Of a DNA stretch of 32,893 nt, positions 1 through 7,174 are shown piece after piece. This DNA comes from a virus. The DNA is taken from IMG/VR virus record IMGVR_UViG_3300035698_025639, positions 1-32,893 of that record; one strand, 5' to 3'. Under the pieces are notes generated by a model that saw only the letters and a program-made list of their open reading frames with translations, was not told the DNA's origin and made no database searches. Both the position numbers and the translations under genes were made by a program. Every line of letters begins with the position of its first letter. Position 1 is the stretch's first letter.

Positions 1-2
1 TA

Positions 3-137
3 AGTTCTGGTGGAGTTTTTGACGCCATCGGTGGTTTCTCTGATAATGGTTCTGTCGGTGTTAATGGGACATTCGATGACAAGGACGGGAATACAATCAC
101 AGTCAGTGGTGGTCTCATTACTGATCTGACTACATAG
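3..137 (+). CDS. C-terminal end of an unidentified protein (partial)
   Basis: An open frame enters from the left edge and ends at TAG 135-137. The visible 44 residues are rich in glycine, serine, threonine and aspartate, with no charged C-terminal tail. Such composition is common in phage structural or fibre proteins, but no family can be named from this fragment. The stop lies 9 bases before the next ATG, and an AGGAG ribosome binding site (137-141) sits just after it, so this gene probably heads the short rightward operon. Confidence 0.55.
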   Translation, partial: SSGGVFDAIGGFSDNGSVGVNGTFDDKDGNTITVSGGLITDLTT

Positions 138-146
138 GAGTTTACC

Positions 147-689
147 ATGGGACAAACACGGCGAGAATTTTTCGGCTCTGCGTCGGCTGCGACGCTGGCC
201 ATGAAAATGGATACAATTCAAAGAAAACGAATTCCCAAACATCAAGGCAGAGCGTGGGAAGCCATCAGGCCCTATCGGTATGTGCGCAAGGACCACATCG
301 CTGATCCGGTCGCACGCCAAGATTTTGATTTGGCCGATGACGCAAAGCCTACTACTATTTGTGATGCTGTGATGATGGATATGCCGGGTGGGCTGCCGGT
401 TCGTAAATCATTGGTGGAGCGGTTGTTTGATTTGCGAGAACTGCCGGGTGTCGAGCAATGCTTGATTGACATCATGTATGGCGATTCAGCGGAGATTTAT
501 CTGGACCTGAAACTGATGCCGGAGCCAATCCGGAAGGCCATTGTGGCCTGTGAAGATTTGTCGAAGGATGAGCGCGAATGGATTCATGCGTTGGTGGAAA
601 TTGCGGAAAAGAATTTGGAACCAACGCACGCTCCAGCTACTGGTGAGAATGAACTGCGGAAATGCAAAGAGAAGGAGATTGAAAAATGA
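147..689 (+). CDS. Hypothetical protein with Tat-like N-terminus
   Basis: A 180-residue protein of unknown function. The ATG is preceded by AGGAG at good spacing. Residues 4-17 (TRREFFGSASAATL) resemble a twin-arginine export signal with the RR-x-F-F core and a small-residue stretch after it, although the hydrophobic region is short and no clear AxA cleavage site follows. The rest is soluble-looking, and the tail is highly charged (Lys/Glu). It overlaps the next gene by ATGA, so the two are probably translated together. I do not recognise the family; export by the host Tat system is only a suggestion from the N-terminal motif. Confidence 0.75.
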   Translation: MGQTRREFFGSASAATLAMKMDTIQRKRIPKHQGRAWEAIRPYRYVRKDHIADPVARQDFDLADDAKPTTICDAVMMDMPGGLPVRKSLVERLFDLRELPGVEQCLIDIMYGDSAEIYLDLKLMPEPIRKAIVACEDLSKDEREWIHALVEIAEKNLEPTHAPATGENELRKCKEKEIEK

Positions 690-988
690 GAATTCATGTG
701 ATGGACGTGCTTTTTGGATTGGCCGCAGTGGCTTTGGTATGCGCGGTGGCTTTGGTGTCTCATGCTGAAATCATAGCGGAGCCGATTACGTGGGTGGTTC
801 CGGATAAAGACCTGCTCACCAGTACTCTCCAGGACCACGATCAGCGGTGGGTGTTGATCGGGAAACTGGAGACTACGTTGACAGCGAGAGAAGGTGCAGA
901 CTTGTGGACTGTTTTGGGTTCCCCACACCATCCACTCGTATGCTTCGGGAAGAGTACCAAAATATATTGCGTCGTGCGCGTCGAATAG
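686..988 (+). CDS. Small exported or membrane-anchored protein (zero-frame product)
   Basis: A 100-residue ORF whose ATG overlaps the stop of the previous gene (ATGA), with GGAG just upstream. Residues 7-27 form a hydrophobic helix ending in SHA-E, consistent with a signal peptide or membrane anchor; the rest would be periplasmic. The last ~25 residues of this frame look less protein-like than the overlapping -1 frame (847-1083), which carries a charged helix and a proline-rich tail. The heptamer T TTG GGT at 913-919 fits the X XXY YYZ slippery pattern, so the real product may be a 686-1083 fusion made by -1 frameshifting, or the break may be a sequence error in the TTTTGGG run. No family recognised. 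Location in a cluster of small exported proteins may suggest a lysis or envelope role. Confidence 0.6.
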   Translation: MRIHVMDVLFGLAAVALVCAVALVSHAEIIAEPITWVVPDKDLLTSTLQDHDQRWVLIGKLETTLTAREGADLWTVLGSPHHPLVCFGKSTKIYCVVRVE

Positions 989-1083
989 GAGATGCCAGCC
1001 TTCAATCCGATATAATAACAAGGTTGGAAAATCTACCTCCAGTTCCAGTGCCGGTAGAAACTCCAATTGAAATTGTTCAGTGA
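847..1083 (+). CDS. Likely distal part of the 686 gene in the -1 frame
   Basis: Open frame in -1 relative to the 686 gene. It has only a GTG start (847) with no convincing ribosome binding site, so it is unlikely to be an independent gene. From about 913 the sequence becomes protein-like: FPTPSTRMLREEYQ, then a basic helix and a proline/valine tail ending at TGA 1081-1083. Joining the 686 frame to this one at 913-919 gives about 132 residues with an N-terminal signal or anchor, a middle domain and a charged helical tail. No function can be assigned. Confidence 0.4.
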   Translation: MGVDRETGDYVDSERRCRLVDCFGFPTPSTRMLREEYQNILRRARRIGDASLQSDIITRLENLPPVPVPVETPIEIVQ

Positions 1084-1123
1084 ACAAATAGGCTGAAATA
1101 GGCTGAAACAGGAAGGAAGAAAA

Positions 1124-1414
1124 ATGCGAAACATGAAGAAAGCAATACTGGTTGGATTGGTTTTGATTGCGGTGGCGGCGGCAGCGCTGGCCCAAAACCA
1201 GAAAAAGCAAAAGCCACAATACACCCCTCGGCAAGCCTTCAGCGTAATGGTTCAAATGAGTCAAGCGTGGTTGGCTGGTACGGAAGAAACGATGCCAGCC
1301 AAATCGTGGAATCAGAACAAGGCAACGTTTAACGCAGCAGCAAAAACTCTGGATGCTGTTATATCCTCCAATGAGATATATCAAGCCTTTTTGAAGGCTG
1401 ATAAAAAACAGTAG
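1124..1414 (+). CDS. Small secreted protein with signal peptide
   Basis: A 96-residue protein. The ATG follows AGGAAGGA with good spacing. Residues 1-24 form a classical Sec signal peptide: Lys at 5 and 6, a hydrophobic core, and ALA-Q as the likely signal peptidase I site. The mature region is short, basic at first (KKQKPQ), then helical with Trp residues and a lysine-rich end. It is probably periplasmic. Nearby 5' sequence (1086-1110) holds a short direct repeat of AATAGGCTGAAA. I recognise no family. It sits between another exported small protein and a lipoprotein, so the three may act together at the envelope. Confidence 0.75.
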   Translation: MRNMKKAILVGLVLIAVAAAALAQNQKKQKPQYTPRQAFSVMVQMSQAWLAGTEETMPAKSWNQNKATFNAAAKTLDAVISSNEIYQAFLKADKKQ

Positions 1415-1451
1415 AAATAATGGAAACGGTAAAAAAAGAAGGAGAGAAGAA

Positions 1452-1784
1452 ATGCGATTGAGTTGTAAAAGCCAAATGATTTTTGTGATAATGGCGATGT
1501 TGGCGTTGGTTCCAGGATGTGGCACTACTCCCGATACTGAGGTGGATGTTTCGTCCATTATTGAATCGGCCACGGGGTTCATTGAGCAAGCTGAAACGAT
1601 GTACTTGGCTTACCTGGAGGCTGGACAAAAACCAGGGTTGCTCGAACAGGTAGAATCGTTGTTGGATATGGCCGATGACGCTTTTGACTTCGTGAATCGC
1701 CTGACAGGTAATACAAAGAGTGCGAGCGTGAATACCATTGAACTTCAAGTGAGGGTGGATGCGCTCAGGCTAAGAATGAAATAA
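1452..1784 (+). CDS. Small lipoprotein
   Basis: A 110-residue protein with a type II signal peptide: basic N-region, hydrophobic core, and a lipobox LVPGC that would place the lipidated cysteine at residue 23. The mature part begins with a Thr/Pro/Asp linker followed by two acidic helices, suggesting an outer- or inner-membrane-tethered periplasmic protein. The ribosome binding site is AAGGAGAG. It is the last rightward gene and is followed by a strong hairpin terminator. Lipoproteins beside small exported proteins in phages may be spanin-type lysis proteins or exclusion lipoproteins, but this one is longer than typical o-spanins and shows no proline-rich signature. The function is unknown. 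Confidence 0.75.
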   Translation: MRLSCKSQMIFVIMAMLALVPGCGTTPDTEVDVSSIIESATGFIEQAETMYLAYLEAGQKPGLLEQVESLLDMADDAFDFVNRLTGNTKSASVNTIELQVRVDALRLRMK

Positions 1785-1802
1785 GAATTTGTCCACTTGA
1801 AT

Positions 1803-1867
1803 TTTGGTGAGCCCAGGATACCTTCCTGAAGGAACGTCCAGCCCGTTTCTTTCCTGGGCTCACCAAA
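1803..1867. terminator. Bidirectional hairpin terminator between convergent genes
   Basis: A 13-bp perfect inverted repeat (1806-1818 with 1852-1864) extends by three A:T pairs on the outside. Its loop holds a second small hairpin, TTCC-TGAA-GGAA. It lies exactly between the end of the rightward lipoprotein gene and the end of the leftward gene at 1872, with T-rich flanks on both strands, so it can stop transcription from both sides. Confidence 0.85.
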
Positions 1868-1871
1868 TTCT

Positions 1872-2336
1872 TTATTTGGGGGCATTGATAAGTGGATGCA
1901 CCCATCGTATAGGAAGTGCTATGGGTTCGTGCTTGGGTTTGTTTTCTTGGATTTCCCTTTCCAATTTTGAACGATAGAAGGCCAATTTTTTATCCAACCA
2001 AGGTTTTTGGTTTTTTGCATAGGCGTAGGCTATTTTACCATACACATAATATGCGCTATAATGAGCAAAATTACATTTGGGACAATTCTTGTTTTCTTTC
2101 TTTTTTTCTTGACGAAAAACCCATTCACAACTTGCGCAAACTCTAAGTTTAGCCCATTTTTGAACAGGCCTTCCGGGCGGACGGTGGCGAACGGCTTCCA
2201 AATCCTTCGGATGGATACGCCAATCCCGTCCGGCTTTCCGGCCTTTCAATCGCCTGGCCAAGAGTAATTGGCGCACGCGACCATCGGTAACGCCCAATTC
2301 TTTAGCCACTTCCTGCACCGTCATCATTGTAGACAT
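1872..2336 (-). CDS. Excisionase-type helix-turn-helix protein with zinc ribbon
   Basis: A 154-residue DNA-binding protein. Residues 5-50 match the excisionase/MerR-like winged helix: MTVQEVAKELGVTDGRVRQL followed by the wing (GRKAGRDWRI-HPKDLE). Residues 67-88 form a probable zinc ribbon, CASC then CPKC. The C-terminal half is basic and aromatic with no clear motif. The start is ATG at 2336, overlapping nothing, one base after the stop of the SbcC C-half gene; GGAG lies 10 bases upstream. It is the last gene of the leftward transcript. It could be a transcriptional regulator or a DNA-architectural protein; an excisionase role is not supported because no integrase is in the window. Confidence 0.75.
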   Translation of the reverse strand: MSTMMTVQEVAKELGVTDGRVRQLLLARRLKGRKAGRDWRIHPKDLEAVRHRPPGRPVQKWAKLRVCASCEWVFRQEKKKENKNCPKCNFAHYSAYYVYGKIAYAYAKNQKPWLDKKLAFYRSKLEREIQENKPKHEPIALPIRWVHPLINAPK

Positions 2337-2337
2337 A

Positions 2338-2904
2338 TCAGAGAATCTCCATAATGGTTCCTGTTTTGAGAGTGGGAATATGGGTGACCATTAGGAATTG
2401 AATTTTCATTTCATTGGACAGCGTGTCCAGAAGAATTCGTACACGGTCTTGGTACTCTTCGGAAACGAATTTGAACGGCTCATCCATTATCAGGATTCGG
2501 CGCAATGTCGGTTTATTGAGCACCAAGCAACTCAAACGCAAAGCGAAAGCAGCCACATCCACCACCCCACCACCGGATGCCGTCATTGGATCAACTTCTT
2601 TTCCGTTGCGTTCAAAAACCAAGCGTGCCTCTGTCTTATTTCGCTTGCGTTCAAAGTGGATACGGAATTCATATGGTTCATCAAAAACAGCAGTGAGACA
2701 TCGGCTCACTACAACCGCAATCCGGTCATGGGCTTGTTGCTGAATCGCTTGGGCCACGTATTGGATGAGGGTCAGTGCTTCAGCGGTGTTCTGGGCCTTC
2801 TCCTTGGCTGTAGCCACGTTTTCTATTATATCCTTGTGTAGTTGTACAGCCGTTCTGCGTTCTTGGCGTTTCTGGTTGATTTTCTTTCGGTATGAGGCAA
2901 TCAT
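2338..2904 (-). CDS. SbcC/Rad50-like ATPase, C-terminal half
   Basis: A 188-residue protein corresponding to the C-terminal lobe of an SbcC/Rad50/gp46-type ABC ATPase. Residues 1-65 are a short coiled coil. The ABC signature is ASGGGVVDVAAFALRLS (~110-126), Walker B with the catalytic Glu is ILIMDEPFKFV (~139-149), and the switch histidine lies in FLMVTHI. It lacks Walker A and the Q-loop, which are in the separate gene at 4624. Together with SbcD (3740) the pieces should form a nuclease complex acting on DNA ends. AAGGA lies at good spacing before the ATG. Between the two ATPase halves lie SbcD, a small coiled-coil gene and an HNH endonuclease gene. Confidence 0.85.
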   Translation of the reverse strand: MIASYRKKINQKRQERRTAVQLHKDIIENVATAKEKAQNTAEALTLIQYVAQAIQQQAHDRIAVVVSRCLTAVFDEPYEFRIHFERKRNKTEARLVFERNGKEVDPMTASGGGVVDVAAFALRLSCLVLNKPTLRRILIMDEPFKFVSEEYQDRVRILLDTLSNEMKIQFLMVTHIPTLKTGTIMEIL

Positions 2905-2913
2905 TTTTTTCCT

Positions 2914-3516
2914 TCAAAAGGGAACGTTTATGTCTTTGGAATGGGCTGCGTTTACGGCTTTGGAGTCTAACAGAATCAGAACCTTTTCCAAACAGTTTTG
3001 AGCCGTTCTTTCAAAGTCCTCCCACCAATCTTCGTTCCCTGCTAGAATGGCGAGTTCTCGTGCGATTGGGTGCCAGGGTTGTTCCATATTTTCAACCTTA
3101 TGACTTGCGTTATCAATCCATTTCAAGATACGAATATTGTCAACTTGGTAAGACAACCGTGGGTTGATTCGATCAATGGTTATTGAATTGTGATTCTGCC
3201 TATCGCGCCGAGAGAAATAATTCGTGCGTTCATCGAATTCGAGTAGTTCTTCAAACGTCAGATGAAAGGGAATGTTTCGTGCGTCTGCACTGTTTTTGAT
3301 CATGCGGTATATGTATCGTTTGGGATTACGAATTCGGTACAAACGCGTGCGACAAGTATTGCATCGGTAATGTTGAAATTGAGGAGAAGCTTTACGGGAG
3401 CATCCCCATGAAACACAAATACCTTTTGCCTTATTTCGTTTGATAGTTTCTTCCGAAACTGACTTGAAAAGATACTTATGCGGGAAAGAAGGTTTCATTT
3501 CAGAATATTGCCCCAT
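2914..3516 (-). CDS. HNH endonuclease (possible homing or free-standing mobile gene)
   Basis: A 200-residue protein (194 if the internal ATG at 3498 is used, which gives an ATGA overlap with the preceding coiled-coil gene and is my preferred start). An N-terminal zinc-binding region has a Cys pair and CNTC. The HNH core is at about 125-155: HNSITIDRINPRLSYQVDN then IRILKWIDNASH, typical of phage HNH nucleases. It interrupts the SbcCD cluster, lying between a coiled-coil gene and the SbcC C-half. The position and family are typical of free-standing homing endonucleases that invade phage genomes. Its target is unknown. No strong ribosome binding site precedes either start, which fits translational coupling. 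Confidence 0.8.
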   Translation of the reverse strand: MGQYSEMKPSFPHKYLFKSVSEETIKRNKAKGICVSWGCSRKASPQFQHYRCNTCRTRLYRIRNPKRYIYRMIKNSADARNIPFHLTFEELLEFDERTNYFSRRDRQNHNSITIDRINPRLSYQVDNIRILKWIDNASHKVENMEQPWHPIARELAILAGNEDWWEDFERTAQNCLEKVLILLDSKAVNAAHSKDINVPF

Positions 3517-3740
3517 TTTTGTTCAAAGGATTCCATTGCGGTCTCAAACTCTTGTTGGGCTTCCTTTTCAGCTTGTTCCAATTCTTGGAGTTTGGTCTTG
3601 GCTTGCTTCAAAGAGGACACGCCGAAATTTTCTTTCATTTGAGTTTTGTTTGCGTCCAATCGGCCTTGTGCTCTGTCGCGTTGCTGTTGTAGGTCTGCAG
3701 CCTTTTGTTTGAGGTTTTCAAGTTGGCGTGTGCGATTCAT
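3495..3740 (-). CDS. Small coiled-coil protein, possible SbcC arm piece
   Basis: An 81-residue, almost wholly helical protein rich in Gln, Glu, Lys and Ala, with heptad-like spacing (LENLKQKAADLQQQRDRAQ; LQELEQAEKEAQQEFE). It has no enzyme motif. Its ATG overlaps the stop of the SbcD gene (TAATG). Because the N-terminal SbcC gene ends right at a zinc-hook CPLC and the C-half starts with only a short helix, this protein may supply the returning coiled-coil arm of Rad50/SbcC as a separate chain. That is inference from composition and gene order; it could instead be an unrelated helical protein. Confidence 0.75.
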   Translation of the reverse strand: MNRTRQLENLKQKAADLQQQRDRAQGRLDANKTQMKENFGVSSLKQAKTKLQELEQAEKEAQQEFETAMESFEQKWGNILK

Positions 3741-4651
3741 TATTCCATAGCCTCCATTACAAGTTGTCTTACGGAATCCGAGCGGCCAACCAAGGCCTGT
3801 TTCACGGTTTCCGTGAAGTCTAATTCCTCGTGTTCCAGTCCGGTCAATTCTTCAAGGAAATCTTTCAGGTCTGGATCATCCTCTTTCTTTGGTTTTGCAG
3901 TTGTCTTAATTATATCGGCTGAACAGTCGAGATGATGGCGTTCAACCATTCCGTTTCGGTGTATCAAACCAACGCAAGGTTCGTAATCTATCTCATCGGC
4001 TTTGCGTCGTTGAAGTCCACCGCAATTGAAGATGGATGGCGTGCCTTTCTTTTCAACCAAGAAATTTTGATGGTTGTCTCCGAATACCACCACGTCCCAT
4101 CCGTCAGCCTTTTCCATCAGTTTTTTTCCCACTTGGGCTTCTTTAGGGGCGCCAGGATAGGATTTCCCGTTCACCCAAAGGTATTGATGAATCAAAGCGA
4201 TATGAACTCGATCATCTTCCTTGAATTCACACGGTCTTAAGTCTCTCCCCCATGGGAAGCCTTGTACTATTATTTCGGAGGATTCCCAAGTGGTTTTTTC
4301 ATCACTCAAATCGCCCATACGAATATGAGAACAGAGATTCCAATAGGCTGATTGATGGATGAGATCAAGACGATGATTAGGAAGGTCGTGTTGGCCTGGA
4401 ATGGCCACTAGTGGTGGCATTTTATTCAAAGCCCAATTCGCCAAAGACACCGGACAATTCCAACGATCAAAAACGTCTCCAGCGCAAAGCACAGGGATTC
4501 CCAATTCTTGAGAGAGTTCTTTGATTTGCTCCAAGGGACGTGCTTGGGCTTTCAGCCAGTCGGGTTCGTCTGAACGCGCAATAGGTGGTTTGGCCGTCAG
4601 GTGAATATCGGAGCATGCAATGGCTACAATTTTGTTTCGCATAATGGACAA
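3740..4651 (-). CDS. sbcD: SbcD/Mre11-like nuclease subunit
   Basis: A 303-residue calcineurin-like metallophosphoesterase (300 if the ATG at 4642 is used; the longer form begins with TTG, 4 bases after GGGAG). Metal-binding motifs appear in order: SDIH (14-17), GDVFDR (58-63), GQHD (86-89, the GNHD motif), LIHQ (153-156) and GDNH (191-194, in place of the usual GHxH). This is the standard SbcD/gp47 layout. Length fits phage gp47-type proteins. It lies between the N-half of SbcC and the coiled-coil gene. It should cleave DNA ends or hairpins in cooperation with the ATPase, supporting recombination-dependent replication. Confidence 0.88.
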   Translation of the reverse strand: MSIMRNKIVAIACSDIHLTAKPPIARSDEPDWLKAQARPLEQIKELSQELGIPVLCAGDVFDRWNCPVSLANWALNKMPPLVAIPGQHDLPNHRLDLIHQSAYWNLCSHIRMGDLSDEKTTWESSEIIVQGFPWGRDLRPCEFKEDDRVHIALIHQYLWVNGKSYPGAPKEAQVGKKLMEKADGWDVVVFGDNHQNFLVEKKGTPSIFNCGGLQRRKADEIDYEPCVGLIHRNGMVERHHLDCSADIIKTTAKPKKEDDPDLKDFLEELTGLEHEELDFTETVKQALVGRSDSVRQLVMEAME

Positions 4652-5631
4652 ACATCTCCCAATTGTTCGCGAAAGGTTTCTTGGGCTTCCTTCGCATCTT
4701 GTTTCAATTTCCGATTCTGGGATTCTGCCGATTCAATTGATGCGAGTTGGTCACGCAGAAGTCCGGCTTTCTTCTCCGCTTCCTTCCATGTGAGATGAAG
4801 TTGAATCAGAGGCTTTACATTTGGAATTGGTTGCTCAGCTTGTATTGTGAGAATCTCAGAAAGACGGATCAATTCCAATAGGGTTTTTCTGTCGGATTCG
4901 ATGCGGTTGAGTTTTTCACATTTTTGGACCAAAGATTCCATCTCTTGAAGGCGTTCAGCAGTGTTTTTCACCACTTCACCAACACTTCGTACTAGGGATA
5001 GGTGTGAAACCAAGCCTTGAGCCAATACGGCGGCTTCCTGCCAATCCTGGTGCTTCCTCTCAACGTCTTCTAAGTCTTCGTGGGCTCTGCGTACCCATTT
5101 CATGGAATTTCGACGGTTTGCGGCTTCTTTTTCCTGCCGTTCCCAGGCTTTGGTTTCCGCTTGCGAATCTCGATTTGTTCTATCTAGATTGCTGAGAGTC
5201 CGGTCAATGATCGAAAGGTCCACGATGGCATTCAATTGCCGGCTGACTTCTCCAGCGGTTTCGTTGAACCACCAAGGAGAATCGTGTTGGTGTTGAATGT
5301 TCACGATTCCTACGTTGAGCAATCGGGCAATTTCGTATGGCACGTCATTTCCAAATGCTATGAACTCTTTCCCATCGAGTTCATAAATGTTTCCGGCTTT
5401 GCCACGAATGCGGCGGATTATGTGTCCATCGAGTTCAAGAGTGACGGTTGTGGTTTCTGCTCCGTCACGAATAAATTCCATCCCAGCTGGACGATTGGTC
5501 ATGAGCCAAATCAATGCCCGAAGGATAGCAGATTTTCCGACATCGGTTGGGCCCACAATCGTGGTTACGCAATCATCAAGTTCAATTTCTCGATGCTTAT
5601 GAGCCTGGAAGTTTTCGAGCGTGAGTTTCAT
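4624..5631 (-). CDS. SbcC/Rad50-like ATPase, N-terminal half ending at the zinc hook
   Basis: 335 residues from ATG 5631. This start gives the classic N-terminus MKLTLENFQAHKH and lies 8 bases after the stop of the small 5640 gene; a longer frame to 5691 would overlap that gene. Walker A is GPTDVGKSAIL (~27-37), with the Q-loop region IVNIQHQHDSPWW at about 108-120. A long coiled coil follows, and the protein ends in DVCPLCETKL, a Rad50 zinc-hook CxxC at the very C-terminus. The ABC signature and Walker B are missing and are encoded separately at 2338. The chain thus stops just after the hook, whereas ordinary SbcC continues back along the coil. Confidence 0.85.
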   Translation of the reverse strand: MKLTLENFQAHKHREIELDDCVTTIVGPTDVGKSAILRALIWLMTNRPAGMEFIRDGAETTTVTLELDGHIIRRIRGKAGNIYELDGKEFIAFGNDVPYEIARLLNVGIVNIQHQHDSPWWFNETAGEVSRQLNAIVDLSIIDRTLSNLDRTNRDSQAETKAWERQEKEAANRRNSMKWVRRAHEDLEDVERKHQDWQEAAVLAQGLVSHLSLVRSVGEVVKNTAERLQEMESLVQKCEKLNRIESDRKTLLELIRLSEILTIQAEQPIPNVKPLIQLHLTWKEAEKKAGLLRDQLASIESAESQNRKLKQDAKEAQETFREQLGDVCPLCETKL

Positions 5632-5639
5632 TTCTTTGG

Positions 5640-5798
5640 TTAACTCCCTTCTCTGAGTTTCCAGTATATAACCTGTCTCATTTCTTCGCATATTTCTTCA
5701 GAGAATCTCATTCCGCTTCGTGCTTTCAAAAAAAGGAATATGCGGTCACGTATGTTCACGGCCATGTTCATATTTTCTATGTGGGTTCTTTCAGTCAT
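5640..5798 (-). CDS. Small hypothetical protein (52 aa)
   Basis: A 52-residue ORF from ATG 5798 to TAA 5640. Its start overlaps the end of the preceding gene by 8 bases, and its last codons carry the GGGAG that probably serves the SbcC N-half gene. The product is charged and helical (IRDRIFLFLKARSGMRF, then EEICEEMRQVIYWKLREG). No family is recognised. The close fit into the operon with overlaps at both ends, and filling what would otherwise be a 160-base gap, support it as a real gene. Confidence 0.65.
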   Translation of the reverse strand: MTERTHIENMNMAVNIRDRIFLFLKARSGMRFSEEICEEMRQVIYWKLREGS

Positions 5799-6150
5799 GC
5801 TTATTCTCCGCTTTGATCAGTTTCGGCAAGGCTTCGCAGATAATCCAAAAAGCATCGTCCACCGGCACCGTCACGGATACGCCTGATTTCTCATCTACCA
5901 ATTCTAAAAAATGAGCATGGTCCAAATGGATAACAACGGTTTGGTGATGGACGATAGTAGTTGAACAGATGCCAATGTCTACAAAATCAATCAATCCCTT
6001 ACTATCAAGCAATATTCCATTACTTAATATTAAATCTTCATTTGTGATCCATTCATCTTCGACAGCAGGAGGTTCCATAGCGGAAAGACCAGCCCACATG
6101 GTTCCAACTAAGACGATACCGAAGGCACTCAATTTGATCAACTCGAACAT
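5791..6150 (-). CDS. Small membrane-anchored or exported hypothetical protein
   Basis: A 119-residue protein with an N-terminal hydrophobic stretch (residues 4-23) that may act as an uncleaved anchor or signal peptide. The rest is acidic and predicted to be extracytoplasmic. Ribosome binding site GAGGGG lies 9 bases before ATG 6150. It directly follows the candidate endolysin gene (13-base gap), so a role in lysis, such as a holin partner or signal-arrest function, is conceivable; but it has only one hydrophobic segment and no recognisable holin features. Confidence 0.7.
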   Translation of the reverse strand: MFELIKLSAFGIVLVGTMWAGLSAMEPPAVEDEWITNEDLILSNGILLDSKGLIDFVDIGICSTTIVHHQTVVIHLDHAHFLELVDEKSGVSVTVPVDDAFWIICEALPKLIKAENKHD

Positions 6151-6163
6151 ATCTTATTTCCCC

Positions 6164-7174
6164 TCATCGGCCCAATAGTGCGTCCAGATTCGGTCCAAAA
6201 ATGGTACGGAATCCTTTGGCTGTTTCCGGTCCATAGATTCCGTCTATTTCCAAGAAAAAACCACGGTTACGAATCATGTGTTGAAGTGCTTTCACGGATG
6301 GTCCCTTGTCCCCAAAATTCATAGACCCTTCATGAAGATGCGTGGCCAACTTAATCGGAATGATAGGAGACATGGTTTTTTCTTTTTCGGCCTTGAGAAA
6401 GTTTACCACGCTTCTGTAAGCACCCCAATTTCTAAGCAGAGAATCCATAGACCAAAACCACACGCGGTCAAATCCTTTTTCTTGACAATACTTGTAAGTA
6501 CGGATGAAATCTTCTGAGATGATTTTCGGATCGGTACGCCCATCTCCTGTGTACAGACGTAAGCATGGTTCGCTTTGCTCCGTGCCATAGATTTGAATCA
6601 TTTGATCAATCTGTTTGATTGGGTGCATTCCGTAGCATTGACCGGATAATTTTCCGGGAAGGCTGGGTATATCTAGGAACGCAGAATATGGAAATGTCGG
6701 ATGAGCGGTGCGTTGCGCAAAAGTGGAAAGCGTGTAATTGGACAAGGACAAGGAAGACGCAGCCAATGTCTCCACGAATTCCATTGCGTGAACCTCAGTT
6801 CTAGTTATAGGAAGGTGCCAGCCGGGGTTTGCGGCCATTGCGAGACAAGACCAATCGTTTGTCTTGAATTCGATTTCTGCGTTGATGCAAAGCAGGTCTT
6901 GATCAGCGCCACTTTCATGATACGCATTCGCAAAAGCTTCGGCGCTGGCCATTGGAGCGTAAGGGGAAATATAAGCCCATGCACCGACAGAGGGAAGGAG
7001 AGAAGACAAGTGAAATACCTCTGGCATGTCTTTGATTCGAGGATGAGCAGGGGAATTTTTCCGAGCACGGTTCATAATTTTGCATGAAGGAAGGATTCCC
7101 AATTCTTCGCAAACGTCAGCAAGCCGTTGGGCTCCGAATTTGTGAGCTTGCCAAACCATTCCGATTATTTTCAT
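6164..7174 (-). CDS. Candidate endolysin: TIM-barrel-like domain plus peptidoglycan-binding domain
   Basis: 336 residues from ATG 7174, chosen because AAGGAG lies 7 bases upstream and the ATG overlaps the previous stop (ATGA); the frame extends to 7216 but without support. The C-terminal ~50 residues match the PG_binding_1 repeat (GDKGPSVKALQHM, then EIDGIYGPETAKGF). The N-terminal ~260 residues alternate strands and helices in a TIM-barrel-like way, with INAEIEFK and RVWFWSMDSL as possible barrel strand ends; this resembles glycoside-hydrolase folds but I cannot name the family. Cell-wall hydrolysis at the end of infection is the most likely role. No signal peptide is seen, so it would need a holin to reach the wall. 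Confidence 0.7.
   Translation of the reverse strand: MKIIGMVWQAHKFGAQRLADVCEELGILPSCKIMNRARKNSPAHPRIKDMPEVFHLSSLLPSVGAWAYISPYAPMASAEAFANAYHESGADQDLLCINAEIEFKTNDWSCLAMAANPGWHLPITRTEVHAMEFVETLAASSLSLSNYTLSTFAQRTAHPTFPYSAFLDIPSLPGKLSGQCYGMHPIKQIDQMIQIYGTEQSEPCLRLYTGDGRTDPKIISEDFIRTYKYCQEKGFDRVWFWSMDSLLRNWGAYRSVVNFLKAEKEKTMSPIIPIKLATHLHEGSMNFGDKGPSVKALQHMIRNRGFFLEIDGIYGPETAKGFRTIFGPNLDALLGR

Noticed and set aside
584-1582. Long minus-strand ORF (332 aa) opposite the small exported-protein genes
   Set aside because: It is antisense to three genes with good ribosome binding sites and signal peptides, and its own sequence has no domain-like character.
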